Below are positions 26,371 to 36,253 of a stretch of DNA of 64,000 bases, one piece after another. The DNA is from Bacillus sp. V3B. GTDB lineage: Bacteria; Bacillota; Bacilli; Bacillales; Cytobacillaceae. Below the pieces are notes generated by a model, which worked only from the letters and a program-made list of their open reading frames with translations, had not been told where the DNA came from and did not search any database. The DNA lies in the NCBI RefSeq assembly GCF_024494465.1, contig NZ_JAETXM010000013.1, forward strand, positions 53,856 through 117,855. The letters are read 5' to 3'. Numbering within the stretch: the stretch's first letter is position 1; every line of letters starts with the position of its first letter. The position numbers and the translations under genes were made by a program.

Positions 26371-28647
26371 ATGGAACAATGGAACGGCTTTACAAATGGA
26401 GTATGGAATAAAGAAGTGAATGTACGTGACTTTATCTTAAAAAACTTTACTGAATATACTGGAAAAGATACTTTTTTAGAAGAACCAACTGAAGCAACAA
26501 AGCAACTTTGGGATCAAGTAATGGACTTATCTAAGCAAGAACGTGAAAAAGGTGGCGTTCTTGATATGGATACAGACATCGTTTCAACGATTACTTCACA
26601 TGGCCCTGGTTATTTAAATCAAGATTTAGAAAAAGTTGTCGGTGTTCAAACAGACAAACCTTTTAAACGTTCATTCCAACCATTTGGTGGTATCCGAATG
26701 GCTATGCAAGCTTGTGAAACAAATGGTTTTGAAGCAAATAAAGAATTAGATAAATTCTTTACAGAATATCGCAAAACTCATAATCAAGGTGTATTTGATG
26801 CTTACACAGATGAAATGAAACTCGCTCGTAAAACGGCAATTATTACCGGTCTTCCTGATGCATATGGCCGTGGACGTATTATTGGTGACTATCGACGTAT
26901 CACACTATACGGAATTGACTTCCTTATTGAAGAAAAGAAAAAGGATCTACAAGGCACAAGCAGTGTAATGAGTGAAGATACCATTCGCCTTCGCGAGGAA
27001 CTTTCAGAACAAATTCGTGCATTAAAAGAAATTAAACAATTAAGTGCAGGCTATGGTTTTGATATTTCAAAACCAGCAACGAATGCAAAAGAAGCATTCC
27101 AATGGTTATACTTTGGCTACCTTGCTGCTGTTAAAGAACAAAACGGTGCAGCCATGAGCTTAGGTCGTACATCTACATTCCTTGACATTTATATTGAAAG
27201 AGACCTTCAAACTGGTGCCTTAACAGAACAAGAAGCACAAGAATTAGTTGACCATTTTATTATGAAACTTCGCTTAGTTAAATTTGCTCGTACACCTGAA
27301 TATAATGATTTATTCAGTGGTGACCCTACTTGGGTAACAGAATCAATTGGTGGTATGACTATAGATGGACGTTCTCTTGTTACGAAGAACTCTTTCCGCT
27401 TCCTTCATACATTACAAAATCTTGGACCTGCACCAGAACCAAACTTAACTGTTCTTTGGTCTAAAAAGCTTCCTGAGAACTTTAAAATATTCTGTGCAAA
27501 AATGTCTATTCTATCAAGTGCGATCCAATATGAAAATGACGACATTATGCTTCCGCATTATGGGGATGACTACGGTATTGCTTGTTGTGTATCAGCGATG
27601 AGAATTGGTAAACAAATGCAATTCTTCGGTGCACGTGCAAACCTTGCCAAAACATTACTATATGCGATCAATGGTGGTGTAGATGAAAGATTAAAAATAC
27701 AAGTAGGTCCTAAATTTGCTCCCATTACAGATGAATATTTAGACTATGATGATGTAATTGAAAAATACGAGCAAATGATGGAATGGCTTGCCGGGTTATA
27801 TATTAACACATTAAACGTCATTCATTATATGCATGATAAATATAGCTATGAACGTAGTGAAATGGCTCTTCATGATACAGAAATCATTCGTACAATGGCT
27901 GCTGGTATTGCAGGACTTAGTGTTGCAGCTGACTCTTTAAGTGCAATTAAATATGCAAAAGTAAAAGTAATCCGTGATGAAGATGGTCTTGCTGTAGATT
28001 TTGAAACAGAAGGAGAATCCCCTAAATATGGTAATAATGATGATCGTGTAGACAGTATGGCGGTTAATCTTGTTGAAAGCTTTATGACAAAGCTTCGTAA
28101 ACATACAACTTACCGTAATTCTATCCATACTCAATCAATCTTAACCATCACATCAAATGTTGTGTACGGTAAGAAAACAGGTAATACACCTGATGGACGT
28201 CGTAGTGGCGAACCGTTTGCTCCAGGAGCAAACCCAATGCACGGACGTGACACAAAAGGTGCACTTGCTTCTTTAGCATCAGTAGCAAAAATCCCTTATG
28301 AGTCTTCGTTAGATGGTATTTCAAATACCTTCTCTATCGTACCAAAAGCATTAGGAAAAGATGCTGACTCTCGTCATAAAAATCTAGTTTCTATTCTTGA
28401 TGGTTATTCTATTAAAAAAGGCCATCATCTAAATATTAATGTATTTGATCGTGAAACCTTATTAGATGCCATGGATCACCCAGAAAATTATCCGCAACTT
28501 ACGATTCGTGTATCTGGATACGCTGTAAACTTTATTAAATTAACAAAAGAACAACAATTAGATGTTATCAACCGTACTTTCCATGATAGCTTATCTAATG
28601 TTGGTCCTGCACCTGTTGAAAATCATGAAGTTGTTTCAGCACAGTAA
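26371..28647 (+). CDS. pflB: Formate acetyltransferase (pyruvate formate-lyase)
   Basis: 758 residues. The adjacent catalytic cysteines are in [10 protein letters not shown] (about 407-408) and the glycyl-radical loop in [10 protein letters not shown] (about 716). It converts pyruvate and CoA to acetyl-CoA and formate under anaerobic conditions in the cytoplasm. The start follows TGAGGTGACTAGAAA. Fnr- and Rex-like sites sit in the promoter. pflA follows after a terminator-like hairpin, so both come from one promoter with partial read-through. Confidence 0.97.
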   Translation: MEQWNGFTNGVWNKEVNVRDFILKNFTEYTGKDTFLEEPTEATKQLWDQVMDLSKQEREKGGVLDMDTDIVSTITSHGPGYLNQDLEKVVGVQTDKPFKRSFQPFGGIRMAMQACETNGFEANKELDKFFTEYRKTHNQGVFDAYTDEMKLARKTAIITGLPDAYGRGRIIGDYRRITLYGIDFLIEEKKKDLQGTSSVMSEDTIRLREELSEQIRALKEIKQLSAGYGFDISKPATNAKEAFQWLYFGYLAAVKEQNGAAMSLGRTSTFLDIYIERDLQTGALTEQEAQELVDHFIMKLRLVKFARTPEYNDLFSGDPTWVTESIGGMTIDGRSLVTKNSFRFLHTLQNLGPAPEPNLTVLWSKKLPENFKIFCAKMSILSSAIQYENDDIMLPHYGDDYGIACCVSAMRIGKQMQFFGARANLAKTLLYAINGGVDERLKIQVGPKFAPITDEYLDYDDVIEKYEQMMEWLAGLYINTLNVIHYMHDKYSYERSEMALHDTEIIRTMAAGIAGLSVAADSLSAIKYAKVKVIRDEDGLAVDFETEGESPKYGNNDDRVDSMAVNLVESFMTKLRKHTTYRNSIHTQSILTITSNVVYGKKTGNTPDGRRSGEPFAPGANPMHGRDTKGALASLASVAKIPYESSLDGISNTFSIVPKALGKDADSRHKNLVSILDGYSIKKGHHLNINVFDRETLLDAMDHPENYPQLTIRVSGYAVNFIKLTKEQQLDVINRTFHDSLSNVGPAPVENHEVVSAQ

Positions 28648-28657
28648 ACTATTATTC

Positions 28658-28696
28658 AAAAATTAGTGATCGGGGTCACCCTTATCACTAATTTTT
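28658..28696 (+). terminator. Hairpin between pflB and pflA (partial terminator)
   Basis: 13-bp perfect stem AAAAATTAGTGAT/ATCACTAATTTTT with 13-nt loop, running into CACAAAC without a further T-tract. It likely reduces transcription into pflA and protects the pflB 3' end. Confidence 0.75.
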
Positions 28697-28750
28697 CACA
28701 AACTTCCCCTTTAGTTGTGATGATTCAAAAATTTGAAGGGAGCTTTCAAA

Positions 28751-29491
28751 ATGATCGGAAATATTCATTCAATTGAAACATTTGGAACTGTGGATGGCCC
28801 AGGTATTAGATATGTCATTTTTACGCAAGGCTGCCTTCTTCGCTGTCAATTCTGCCATAATGCAGACACTTGGGAGATCGGAACTGGAAAACAAATGTCT
28901 GTAGCTGAAATTATCGAAGATTTAACTTCCTATCTTCCTTTTATTGAATCGTCAGGTGGAGGTATTACAGTTAGTGGTGGCGAGCCCTTGTTACAAATTC
29001 CCTTCCTTATTGAGTTATTTAAGGAGTGTAAAAAATTAGGTATTCATACAGCAATTGATTCTTCAGGTGGTTGTTATTCAACAGCACCCCTTTTTCAAGA
29101 ACAATTAAGCGAGCTATTAACATACACAGACTTAATTTTATTGGATGTAAAACATATTAATCGAAAAAAACATATTACATTAACAGGGATGGCAAATGAT
29201 CATATTATCGAATTTGCTCGTCTTCTCTCAGAACGTAAAATTCCAGTTTGGATTCGCCATGTTCTTGTTCCTACCATTTCTGATGATGAGCAAGATTTAA
29301 ATGAACTTGGTGATTTTATAAGTACATTAAAAAATGTCAAGAAGCTTGAAATCCTCCCTTATCATAAGCTCGGTGTTTATAAATGGGAAGCTCTTGGTTT
29401 AGATTATCCTCTGAAAGATATAGAACCGCCAAGTGATGAAAAAGTGGAAAAAGCCTATCAAATATTAACAAAAAAACTCACCTTTATATAG
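28751..29491 (+). CDS. pflA: Pyruvate formate-lyase activating enzyme (radical SAM)
   Basis: 246 residues. The radical SAM 4Fe-4S motif is C28-x3-C32-x2-C35 (GCLLRCQFCHNADTW). GGGITVSGGEPLLQ and LLDVKHIN are typical of PFL activases. It installs the glycyl radical on PflB using SAM and reduced flavodoxin or ferredoxin. The ATG at 28751 follows AGGGAGCTTTCAAA; an upstream in-frame TTG contains this site. Confidence 0.96.
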   Translation: MIGNIHSIETFGTVDGPGIRYVIFTQGCLLRCQFCHNADTWEIGTGKQMSVAEIIEDLTSYLPFIESSGGGITVSGGEPLLQIPFLIELFKECKKLGIHTAIDSSGGCYSTAPLFQEQLSELLTYTDLILLDVKHINRKKHITLTGMANDHIIEFARLLSERKIPVWIRHVLVPTISDDEQDLNELGDFISTLKNVKKLEILPYHKLGVYKWEALGLDYPLKDIEPPSDEKVEKAYQILTKKLTFI

Positions 29492-29534
29492 AAAAGATCG
29501 CTATCCTGAATGAAGGATAGCGATCTTTTCTATA
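29487..29534. terminator. Bidirectional terminator, pflA / nadE
   Basis: 21-bp perfect stem with 6-nt loop (29508-29513), starting inside the pflA stop region and serving both convergent genes. Confidence 0.9.
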
Positions 29535-29543
29535 TTGATTGAC

Positions 29544-30365
29544 TTACTTCCACCATTCGTCAAACATGGTTGTTGGCATTTCCCTTTTATGTTGAGTAGT
29601 CGAATATCTTTTTTCAATTTTTTCTGCTATTTTTGATGAGACGTCTTTACCCTCTAAGTAATCATCGAGTTCATCATAAGTTATTCCCAGTTCCGTCTCA
29701 TCTGCCTGTCCCGGTTTCCCATCTAGTAAATCAGCTGTTGGAACTTTTAAATATATACTCTCCGCTGCACCAAGTTCTTTTAATAGTCTCCTGCCTTGTC
29801 TTTTCGTCAAGCCTGATAATGGAAGAATATCAGCTCCTCCATCACCATATTTTGTGTAAAATCCTGTAACAGCCTCAGCCGCATGATCTGTTCCAATCAC
29901 AAGCAATCCCTCTTGGCCACCTATTGCGTATTGAGCAATCATGCGCATTCTAGCCTTTACATTCCCTTTATGATAATCTCTTAAAGGATCTCCACTTGTT
30001 TGTTTATTATATTCAGTTTGAACTGCATCAACTGCTGCCGCAATATTAAATATAAATTCTTGATCTGCCTGAATAAATCGAAGAGCTTTCTTAGCATCAT
30101 TTTCATCCTGTTGTACCCCATATGGCAACCGAACAGCAATAAATTTCACATCATGTCCTTCTATTCTTAATTCTTCAACTGCTAACTGGGCAAGTCTCCC
30201 TGCTAGCGAAGAATCTTGACCACCGCTAACTCCAAGAACAAATCCTTTTGCATTCGTTTTAAGAACATACTCTTTTAAAAACTGAATTCTTTTTCGTATT
30301 TCCATCTTTGGATCAATATCTGACTGAATATGTAGTTCCTTTATTATTTTCTTTTGTATGTTCAA
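29544..30365 (-). CDS. nadE: NH3-dependent NAD+ synthetase
   Basis: 273 residues. ATP-pyrophosphatase P-loop SGGQDSS (about 47-53), then [17 protein letters not shown] and [19 protein letters not shown]. It amidates deamido-NAD to NAD with ammonia. I choose a TTG start (30365) after GGAAGGAGTGGCATGTAG: it aligns exactly with the B. subtilis NadE N-terminus (272 residues). The GTG four codons earlier lies inside the ribosome binding site. It is the second gene of a pncB-nadE salvage operon. Confidence 0.95.
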   Translation of the reverse strand: MNIQKKIIKELHIQSDIDPKMEIRKRIQFLKEYVLKTNAKGFVLGVSGGQDSSLAGRLAQLAVEELRIEGHDVKFIAVRLPYGVQQDENDAKKALRFIQADQEFIFNIAAAVDAVQTEYNKQTSGDPLRDYHKGNVKARMRMIAQYAIGGQEGLLVIGTDHAAEAVTGFYTKYGDGGADILPLSGLTKRQGRRLLKELGAAESIYLKVPTADLLDGKPGQADETELGITYDELDDYLEGKDVSSKIAEKIEKRYSTTQHKREMPTTMFDEWWK

Positions 30366-30401
30366 ACTACATGCCACTCCTTCCTATTTTCTTATCAACC
30401 A

Positions 30402-31877
30402 TTACTTTGCATCATCTATATTTGTACTTACTTTATCACTAACAAGTTCAATATTTCGTCGTTTATTTTCCCAACATTTTGGACTTAAATCGACTGGATA
30501 TTCCTCCGGATTTAATGATCGCTTATATTCATCCCATAGGTAATTTAAATTTTGGTGGCAAAAGGCCTGTATCCTAGCAAGCGTCGGTAGATCATAGACA
30601 ACTTCCCCATTAATAAAAATATCATAATGAAGATCTCGGGCTTCAAAATTAGTAACATCTTTTTTAATATATGTATGGACAGGATGAAACATTTGCAAAT
30701 ATCTTTCTTCATTTGGATTTTCATCATCCAAAGTAATATAATCCCCCTCAGATTTTTGATTGGCTAAATTAATGATTCGGTAGACCTTCTTTAAGCCTGG
30801 TGTAGACACCTTTTCTGGATTTCCACTAATTTTAATTGTATCAACCATGTTCCCTTGTTCATTTTCAATGGAAACGATTTTATAAACAGCTCCTAAAGCA
30901 GGTTCATCATAGCCAGTAATCAACTTCGTACCAACTCCCCAAGTATCAATTTTTGCACCTTGGGATTTTAAGTTCATAATCGTATATTCATCAAGATCAT
31001 TTGAAGCGATGATTTTTGCATTTAGAAAACCGGCATCATCCAGCATTTTTCGTGCTTCCTTTGATAAATAGGCAAGGTCTCCACTATCAAGACGGATACC
31101 AATAAAGTTGATCGAATCACCTAATTCCTTTGCGACTTTAATCGCATTAGGCACTCCTGAACGCAATGTATCATATGTATCAACTAAAAACACGCAATCT
31201 TTATGACGACGTGCATATTTATGAAAAGCAGTGTATTCGTCGATATAGGCTTGAATAAGTGAATGTGCATGTGTTCCAGAAACAGGTATTCCAAATATCT
31301 TTCCTGCACGGACATTGGATGTTGCACTAAAACCACCAATATAGGCAGCCCGGGTCCCCCATATCGCTGCATCCATTTCTTGTGCCCTTCTTGTTCCAAA
31401 TTCCATTGCTATCTCATTGCCAATGACATATTTAATTCTCGCGGCTTTCGTCGCAATTAAGGTTTGATAGTTCACAATATTCAAGATTGCGGTTTCAATT
31501 AATTGTGCTTCTGCAAGGGTTGCCTCAATTCGCATAAGAGGTTCATTGGCGAATACAATTTCACCTTCAGCCATTGAACGAACGGTCCCTGTAAAACGTA
31601 GGTTTTTCAAATAATCAAGAAAGTCATCTTGATACCCTAATTCATTTCGTAGATAATTGATATCACTATCCGTAAATTGTAGTTTATTTAAAAAATCAAC
31701 TACCTTTTCTAAACCAGCAAAAACCGCATAACCGTTACCAAAAGGTAATTTCCGGAAATAGACCTCAAAAACCGCTTTTCGGTTATGCATTCCGTCTTCC
31801 CAATACGTTTCCATCATATTAATTTGATATAAATCAGTATGTAAAGCAAAACTGTCATCCAAAAATCTTTCTCCCAT
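30402..31877 (-). CDS. pncB: Nicotinate phosphoribosyltransferase
   Basis: 491 residues, against 490 in B. subtilis. N-terminal LHTDLYQINMMETYW, catalytic region EFGTRRAQEMDAAIWGTRAA (family His/Arg loop) and the PRPP-binding part GIRLDSGDLAYLS. It makes nicotinate mononucleotide from nicotinate, PRPP and ATP, the first step of NAD salvage. The start at 31877 follows TTGGAGGTTTAGCC; 19 upstream in-frame codons are non-coding by this criterion. nadE follows after 36 nt, completing the route. Confidence 0.95.
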   Translation of the reverse strand: MGERFLDDSFALHTDLYQINMMETYWEDGMHNRKAVFEVYFRKLPFGNGYAVFAGLEKVVDFLNKLQFTDSDINYLRNELGYQDDFLDYLKNLRFTGTVRSMAEGEIVFANEPLMRIEATLAEAQLIETAILNIVNYQTLIATKAARIKYVIGNEIAMEFGTRRAQEMDAAIWGTRAAYIGGFSATSNVRAGKIFGIPVSGTHAHSLIQAYIDEYTAFHKYARRHKDCVFLVDTYDTLRSGVPNAIKVAKELGDSINFIGIRLDSGDLAYLSKEARKMLDDAGFLNAKIIASNDLDEYTIMNLKSQGAKIDTWGVGTKLITGYDEPALGAVYKIVSIENEQGNMVDTIKISGNPEKVSTPGLKKVYRIINLANQKSEGDYITLDDENPNEERYLQMFHPVHTYIKKDVTNFEARDLHYDIFINGEVVYDLPTLARIQAFCHQNLNYLWDEYKRSLNPEEYPVDLSPKCWENKRRNIELVSDKVSTNIDDAK

Positions 31878-32127
31878 GGCTAAACCTCCAATAATTCCAC
31901 TCATCTCATTTAATACCAAGTAAAAGTAATCCATTTATCATAAATTGTTTTTTTACGTTATTTTTATTATAACTTTAAATAATGAATTGTCTACTTGACA
32001 AATAGCACTTACTTCTATGTCATTCCGTTTATTAATTAAAAAGTACCGTCGCATTGCTTAAATATGAAAAATCTTATATACTTGCAAAAAAATACTTAAC
32101 TATATGATCTACTGATCCGAGGTGACG

Positions 32128-32433
32128 ATGTTGTTTGAATTTATATTGGATACCACCAATTCACAAGTGGATTATACCTTATATTGCGCTATTCTATTAG
32201 GACTTACAGTCAAATTTTTCTGGATATGGAATATCGAATTTGAATTTGTTCATTCCATTAATACTTCCTCTGACTCGGACATGCACATCAAAGCAAAAAG
32301 TCTATTATTACAAATCGAACGTCAAATGCATAGCCATTCTCGACTTATCTGGATTGTTACATATATAAGAAGAAAAGAAAGTCCCGATGATGAACCAGAC
32401 AATGCTATCTCCTCAACACTTTTGTTAATTTAA
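32128..32433 (+). CDS. mifM: MifM-like membrane-insertion sensor / translational arrest peptide
   Basis: 101 residues. A membrane segment (about 16-40) begins VDYTLYCAILLGL, like the VDFFTIILPAL region I recall for B. subtilis MifM. The C-terminus RLIWIVTYIRRKESPDDEP...A aligns without gaps to the MifM arrest segment RITTWIRKVFRMNSPVNDEE...A: Arg, Ser-Pro and Ala fall in register, and both end in LLL. MifM stalls the ribosome when YidC activity is low, opening the yidC2 ribosome binding site. yidC2 starts 28 nt downstream. The ATG at 32128 has GAGGTG at 5-nt spacing; a GTG two codons upstream is possible. Confidence 0.82.
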   Translation: MLFEFILDTTNSQVDYTLYCAILLGLTVKFFWIWNIEFEFVHSINTSSDSDMHIKAKSLLLQIERQMHSHSRLIWIVTYIRRKESPDDEPDNAISSTLLLI

Positions 32434-32455
32434 ATCATAACATTGGAGGAAATAG
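32405..32455 (+). promoter_or_regulatory. Stem-loop sequestering the yidC2 ribosome binding site
   Basis: CTATCTCCTCAA (32405-32416, last codons of the MifM-like gene) pairs with TTGGAGGAAATAG (32443-32455) apart from one mismatch and one bulge. This hides the GGAGG of yidC2. A ribosome stalled near the arrest residues would cover the left arm and free the site, the known logic of MifM. Confidence 0.75.
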
Positions 32456-32460
32456 TAAGC

Positions 32461-33246
32461 ATGAAAATAAAGAAAATCATTTTAATGATTACCCTACTAA
32501 CATTTACTACAACCTTTTTATCTGCTTGTTCAACAGACAGTGGGCAGAATTCTGATTTTTTCCACACCTATTTTGTCGAACCGTTTACAGCCTTAATTCT
32601 TGGGACTGCTCATATTTTTAATGATAATTATGGTATGGGTATTATTTTAGTTACCTTACTTGTACGCATTACCTTACTACCGTTACTGCTAAAACAGTAT
32701 AAAACACAGGCAAACATGAAAGAAAAAATGGATTTAATAAAACCCGAAATGGATGAGATACAGAAAAAATTAAAAGGGGAAAAAGACTCTAAGGAACAAC
32801 AAAAGCTACAAAAGGAAATGATGGGTTTATACCAAAAACATGGAGTCAATCCATTGAATATGGGGTGTTTACCTTTACTCATTCAAATGCCGATCTTAAT
32901 GGCCTTTTATTATGCTATTCGTGACTCATATGAAATAGCAACCCATTCATTTTTATGGTTTAATCTTGGTCAGCCTGATATTTGGCTAACAGCCCTTGCA
33001 GGTGTCGTTTATTATTTCCAATTTAAAATTTCTCAATCAAACATGCCTATACAGCAGCAAGAACAAATGAAATACATGGGCCTACTTTCTCCTATCATGA
33101 TTGTATTTGTTTCATTTAATGCTCCTGCAGCCCTTCCTCTTTATTGGGTAGTTGGTGGTATCTTTCTCATTTTCCAAACATACTTAGGACGAAAAATATA
33201 CCAAACTCCTAAGCCTATAACAAACGCAAGCATACAAAAGGGATAA
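32461..33246 (+). CDS. yqjG: Membrane protein insertase YidC2 (YqjG/OxaA2-like)
   Basis: 261 residues. Lipoprotein signal with lipobox LSACS (Cys23), then five membrane segments of the YidC/Oxa1 fold with the conserved Arg in LVRITLLPLLLKQY, a cytoplasmic coiled-coil loop (about 80-125) and NPLNMGCLPLLIQMPI. It inserts and folds membrane proteins. rnpA/rpmH are absent here, so this is the second, inducible paralogue, not SpoIIIJ. The start follows TTGGAGGAAATAGTAAGC; a TTG within that site is not used. Confidence 0.93.
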   Translation: MKIKKIILMITLLTFTTTFLSACSTDSGQNSDFFHTYFVEPFTALILGTAHIFNDNYGMGIILVTLLVRITLLPLLLKQYKTQANMKEKMDLIKPEMDEIQKKLKGEKDSKEQQKLQKEMMGLYQKHGVNPLNMGCLPLLIQMPILMAFYYAIRDSYEIATHSFLWFNLGQPDIWLTALAGVVYYFQFKISQSNMPIQQQEQMKYMGLLSPIMIVFVSFNAPAALPLYWVVGGIFLIFQTYLGRKIYQTPKPITNASIQKG

Positions 33247-33314
33247 GGACAAAAGCAATTAGGCTAACTTATAAGTTATACACCATTCTCAAAGCTATTG
33301 TTTCCTATAGATTT

Positions 33315-33343
33315 AAACCTGTCAGCGAATTGCTGGCAGGTTT
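33315..33343 (+). terminator. Terminator of yidC2
   Basis: AACCTGTCAGC/GCTGGCAGGTT stem (one G-T pair), GAATT loop, TTTTCTTC tail. Confidence 0.85.
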
Positions 33344-33468
33344 TCTTCATTGTTAGCCCTTTATAAAATCCTACTGTAACTATTTATTAAATTGGAAATT
33401 TCCTAAACGGATAATTAATAGTAAGCGTGTAAAACTAAACACGTACAATTATTTAAGGAGGTTTTAAA

Positions 33469-34071
33469 ATGAAGTGGAGAGCTTTACTAACTGCTGCTTC
33501 CCTATCGTCACTACTCCTCGGTGCTTGTGGGACAAACAATGATATGGATGATACTGCCCTACGAAACCAAGATAACCCTGAATTGAGAAATGTCGGATAT
33601 AATACAAACGATAATATGGGTCTCAATAACAACACATATGGCACTGTTAATAACGCCAATAATTACAATGCTACAACAAATTTGAATGATCGAACCAACA
33701 CAATGCACAACATCAATAATAATAATGAGAATCGGAATCGGATAGATGTAGCAGATAAAGCTGCTGACAAAATTGTAGAAATGCGTGAAGTAGATCGAGC
33801 AAATGTTATTGTTACAGACAATAATGCATACGTAGCCGCAAAATTGGCAGATAATGCTAGTAAGAAACTATCTAAAGATGTTGAGAAGAAAATTTCTGAT
33901 CTTGTGAAATCAACAAATCGAGATATTGATCATGTGTATGTATCCATAAATCCTGATTTTTATAATCGAACGACGTCCTATGCAAATGATATTCGAGACG
34001 GACGACCTATTGATGGATTTTTTAATGAGTTCGGTGAATTAGTGCGTCGAGTTTTCCCAACTGAAAGATAA
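33469..34071 (+). CDS. YhcN/YlaJ family sporulation lipoprotein
   Basis: 200 residues. Signal peptide with lipobox LLGACG (Cys20), then an Asn-rich low-complexity segment (about 35-92), then the YhcN/YlaJ domain: IDVADKAADKIVEMREVDRANVIVTDNNAYVAAKL and a C-terminal DHVYVSINPDF. Family members are forespore or spore inner-membrane lipoproteins. The start follows AAGGAGGTTTTAAA. Monocistronic. Confidence 0.9.
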   Translation: MKWRALLTAASLSSLLLGACGTNNDMDDTALRNQDNPELRNVGYNTNDNMGLNNNTYGTVNNANNYNATTNLNDRTNTMHNINNNNENRNRIDVADKAADKIVEMREVDRANVIVTDNNAYVAAKLADNASKKLSKDVEKKISDLVKSTNRDIDHVYVSINPDFYNRTTSYANDIRDGRPIDGFFNEFGELVRRVFPTER

Positions 34072-34155
34072 ATATAGTGAGGGTTATGATTGTCCGTTAG
34101 TTATGTTATGTAATCTAATCTAACTAGCAGTAATCATTCCCCCTCATTGTTTTAT

Positions 34156-34359
34156 TTATACGTTCTCGAAATAGTCTTTGTAGAACCCACCAACTTTTCC
34201 TGTATTATCAACAATGAAATAAAATTCCTCTGTTTCATTTTTTACATCATATGTATTACCAGGTGTTAATACATGATTGACAATATATTTCTTTGCATTA
34301 GTGTGTACACACTTTACTTTTTTAACCGTTTTTCGTTCATGCCAGTCTAAATGAATCAT
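34156..34359 (-). CDS. DUF6501 family small protein
   Basis: 67 residues. MIHLDWHERKTVKKVKCV and NETEEFYFIVDNTGKVGGFY are the conserved ends of a small Bacillaceae family that I recall as DUF6501; no function is assigned. It has a beta-rich, SH3-like look. The ATG follows GAAGGAGCAATCAAA. Confidence 0.75.
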   Translation of the reverse strand: MIHLDWHERKTVKKVKCVHTNAKKYIVNHVLTPGNTYDVKNETEEFYFIVDNTGKVGGFYKDYFENV

Positions 34360-34629
34360 TTTGATTGCTCCTTCATATCGATTTACTTTTTAGTATATAT
34401 AATTCCCCCTCTTCAAGGCAACCACATATTAACTCAACATTTTCTTTTATCTATATGATTAAAAATCACACATCTAATTCTAAGGGATTACAGTGACGAC
34501 TTTTATTTGATCAACTTAAGAATAATGACAATTTCATTAAAGTTTTACTAAATTATTTTCAATTCTTCATAAAATATTTAAAATAGAATAATATTGAATA
34601 TTCTATCCTTTAGCTTGGAGGTATGCTCA

Positions 34630-34761
34630 ATGAAGATTATGAGTAATGAACAATTGATCGTCTCTTATCGTGATGCATTAAAGTCAGGTGAAGAAAAAGA
34701 GTGGATTAGGGTATTGCAAGGAGAAATAAAGAAACGTGGTTTGAACCCGACAATCTGTTAA
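34630..34761 (+). CDS. sda: Sda-like sporulation histidine kinase inhibitor
   Basis: 43 residues. MSNEQLIVSYRDALK...WI..L..EIKKRGL aligns without gaps to the helical hairpin of Sda (LSDELLIESYFKA...FIELIENEIKRRSL). Sda binds KinA and blocks sporulation when replication is disturbed. Start after TTGGAGGTATGCTCA. No DnaA box is seen upstream, unlike the classical sda promoter. An inverted repeat ATAGAATA/TATTCTAT (34583-34606) precedes the ribosome binding site and may be an operator. Two terminators follow. Confidence 0.7.
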   Translation: MKIMSNEQLIVSYRDALKSGEEKEWIRVLQGEIKKRGLNPTIC

Positions 34762-34762
34762 T

Positions 34763-34833
34763 AAAAAGAAACAAAGGGACCCTTTGCTTCTTTTTCAGGC
34801 TGTTGAGAAAGTTTTTTTCTCAACAGCTTTTTT
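34763..34833 (+). terminator. Two tandem terminators after sda
   Basis: First hairpin 34763-34795 (AAAAAGAA-CAAAGG.../TTCTTTTT). Second hairpin 34799-34826 (GCTGTTGAGAAA/TTTCTCAACAGC) with seven T. The pair insulates odhAB, which converges on it. Confidence 0.85.
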
Positions 34834-34914
34834 TGAGTTTAAGTGAGTTCTTGCCTGTCAAGACTGCTATTTGCTAATTATTGAAGTTTATGATTTCTTT
34901 TCATTTATTTTATT

Positions 34915-34986
34915 CAGCTACAACGCCTAGCCACTCGAGGTCTTAAGCTTGGCGCGGCTGATCAAGGCGTCTTCGCTTTTATTTTA
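34915..34986. repeat. Dispersed intergenic repeat, family A, copy 1
   Basis: Begins CAGCTACAACGCCTAG and ends CAAGGCGTCTTCGCTTTTA, reaching exactly to the odhB stop codon. The core CTCGAGGTCTTAAGCT is shared with copy 2 at 59939-60045. The family resembles a common Bacillaceae intergenic element; mobility is not demonstrated. Confidence 0.7.
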
Positions 34987-36252
34987 AGCTTCGAACAGTA
35001 ATGATTCTGGATCTTCTATTAAATCCTTTATATGCTTTAAGAACGTAACTGCTTCTTTTCCATCAACAATTCTATGATCGTATGATAAAGCAATATACAT
35101 CATTGGACGATTTTCCATTTTTTCAGCATCAATTGCAACAGGACGAAGCTGAATCGAATGCATTCCCAGAATGGCTACTTGTGGTCCATTTAAAATAGGT
35201 GTAGATAGCAATGAACCAAATACTCCACCATTTGTGATGGTAAACGTTCCACCTTGTAAATCGTGCAACCCTAATTTATTATCACGAGCTTTTTCAGCTA
35301 AATCCAATATTTCCTTTTCAATTTCCGCAAAATTCTTCCGATCTGCATCACGAACAACTGGAACTACTAAGCCTTCATTAGCAGACACAGCAATACCGAT
35401 ATCATAATACTTCTTTAAAAGGATTTCATCTCCTTGAATTTCAGCATTAATTAATGGCCATTTTTTCAATGCGGCTACAGCTGCTTTTGTAAAGAAAGAC
35501 ATAAAGCCCAGCTTCACATCATTTTCAGCAAAAAATTGATCTTTTCGACGTTTCCGCAAATTCATTACATTCATCATATCAATCTCATTAAAGGTTGTAA
35601 GCATGGCAGCTGTCTGCTGTACTTCAACTAATCGTTTTGCAATCGTTTGACGCCGCCGTGTCATACGAACTCTTTCAACCGGTTTATCACGATCCTCAAA
35701 AAACAAAGCCTTCTCAGTCGACTTTTGTGAAGACGCTGGTACAGATGTAACAATTTCTTTAGTTGTATCATAACTTGAAACGTCTTGAGGACGCACTCTG
35801 CCAAGAGGATCAACCGTTGGAACTTGAGTAAGATCGATCCCTTTTTCACGAGCTAATTTTCTTGCTGCTGGAGATGCAATTGGACGTTGTTTTTTTTCTA
35901 CATTAGATAGAGTAAACGTTGATTGATCCTCCTGATTATTTGATGAATGAACTGATCTTTCAACAATATCTTTTTCTTCAACCAATGTAGCATCTGATCC
36001 AGAGTTAGTTGAGGCTACTGAATCTTTTACAACTGCAATCGTTTCTCCAACTTTAACGGTGTCCCCTTCCTTAGCTTTTAAATCAGATAATATTCCGCTG
36101 TATTCAGAAATGATTTCCACATTTACTTTGTCCGTCTCAAGTTCAACGATATAATCGCCTTTGTTCACAGTGTCTCCAATTTTTTTTAACCATTGTGCCA
36201 CTGTACCTTCCGTAATCGATTCAGCTAGTTCTGGTACTTTGATTTCAGCCAT
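34984..36252 (-). CDS. odhB: 2-oxoglutarate dehydrogenase E2, dihydrolipoyl succinyltransferase
   Basis: 422 residues. Lipoyl domain with lipoyl Lys42 in ETDKVNVE; peripheral-subunit-binding domain [16 protein letters not shown] (about 127-160); catalytic domain ending [16 protein letters not shown] with the His and Asp of the acyltransferase site. Core of the 2-oxoglutarate dehydrogenase complex in the TCA cycle, transferring succinyl to CoA. It starts 1 nt after odhA on the same strand, so it is translationally coupled. A dispersed repeat abuts its stop. Confidence 0.97.
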   Translation of the reverse strand: MAEIKVPELAESITEGTVAQWLKKIGDTVNKGDYIVELETDKVNVEIISEYSGILSDLKAKEGDTVKVGETIAVVKDSVASTNSGSDATLVEEKDIVERSVHSSNNQEDQSTFTLSNVEKKQRPIASPAARKLAREKGIDLTQVPTVDPLGRVRPQDVSSYDTTKEIVTSVPASSQKSTEKALFFEDRDKPVERVRMTRRRQTIAKRLVEVQQTAAMLTTFNEIDMMNVMNLRKRRKDQFFAENDVKLGFMSFFTKAAVAALKKWPLINAEIQGDEILLKKYYDIGIAVSANEGLVVPVVRDADRKNFAEIEKEILDLAEKARDNKLGLHDLQGGTFTITNGGVFGSLLSTPILNGPQVAILGMHSIQLRPVAIDAEKMENRPMMYIALSYDHRIVDGKEAVTFLKHIKDLIEDPESLLFEA

Positions 36253-36253
36253 C

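Noticed and set aside
32443..32460. TTG start giving yidC2 six extra codons
   Set aside because: The TTG is part of the ribosome binding site; the ATG at 32461 gives a normal lipoprotein signal peptide.
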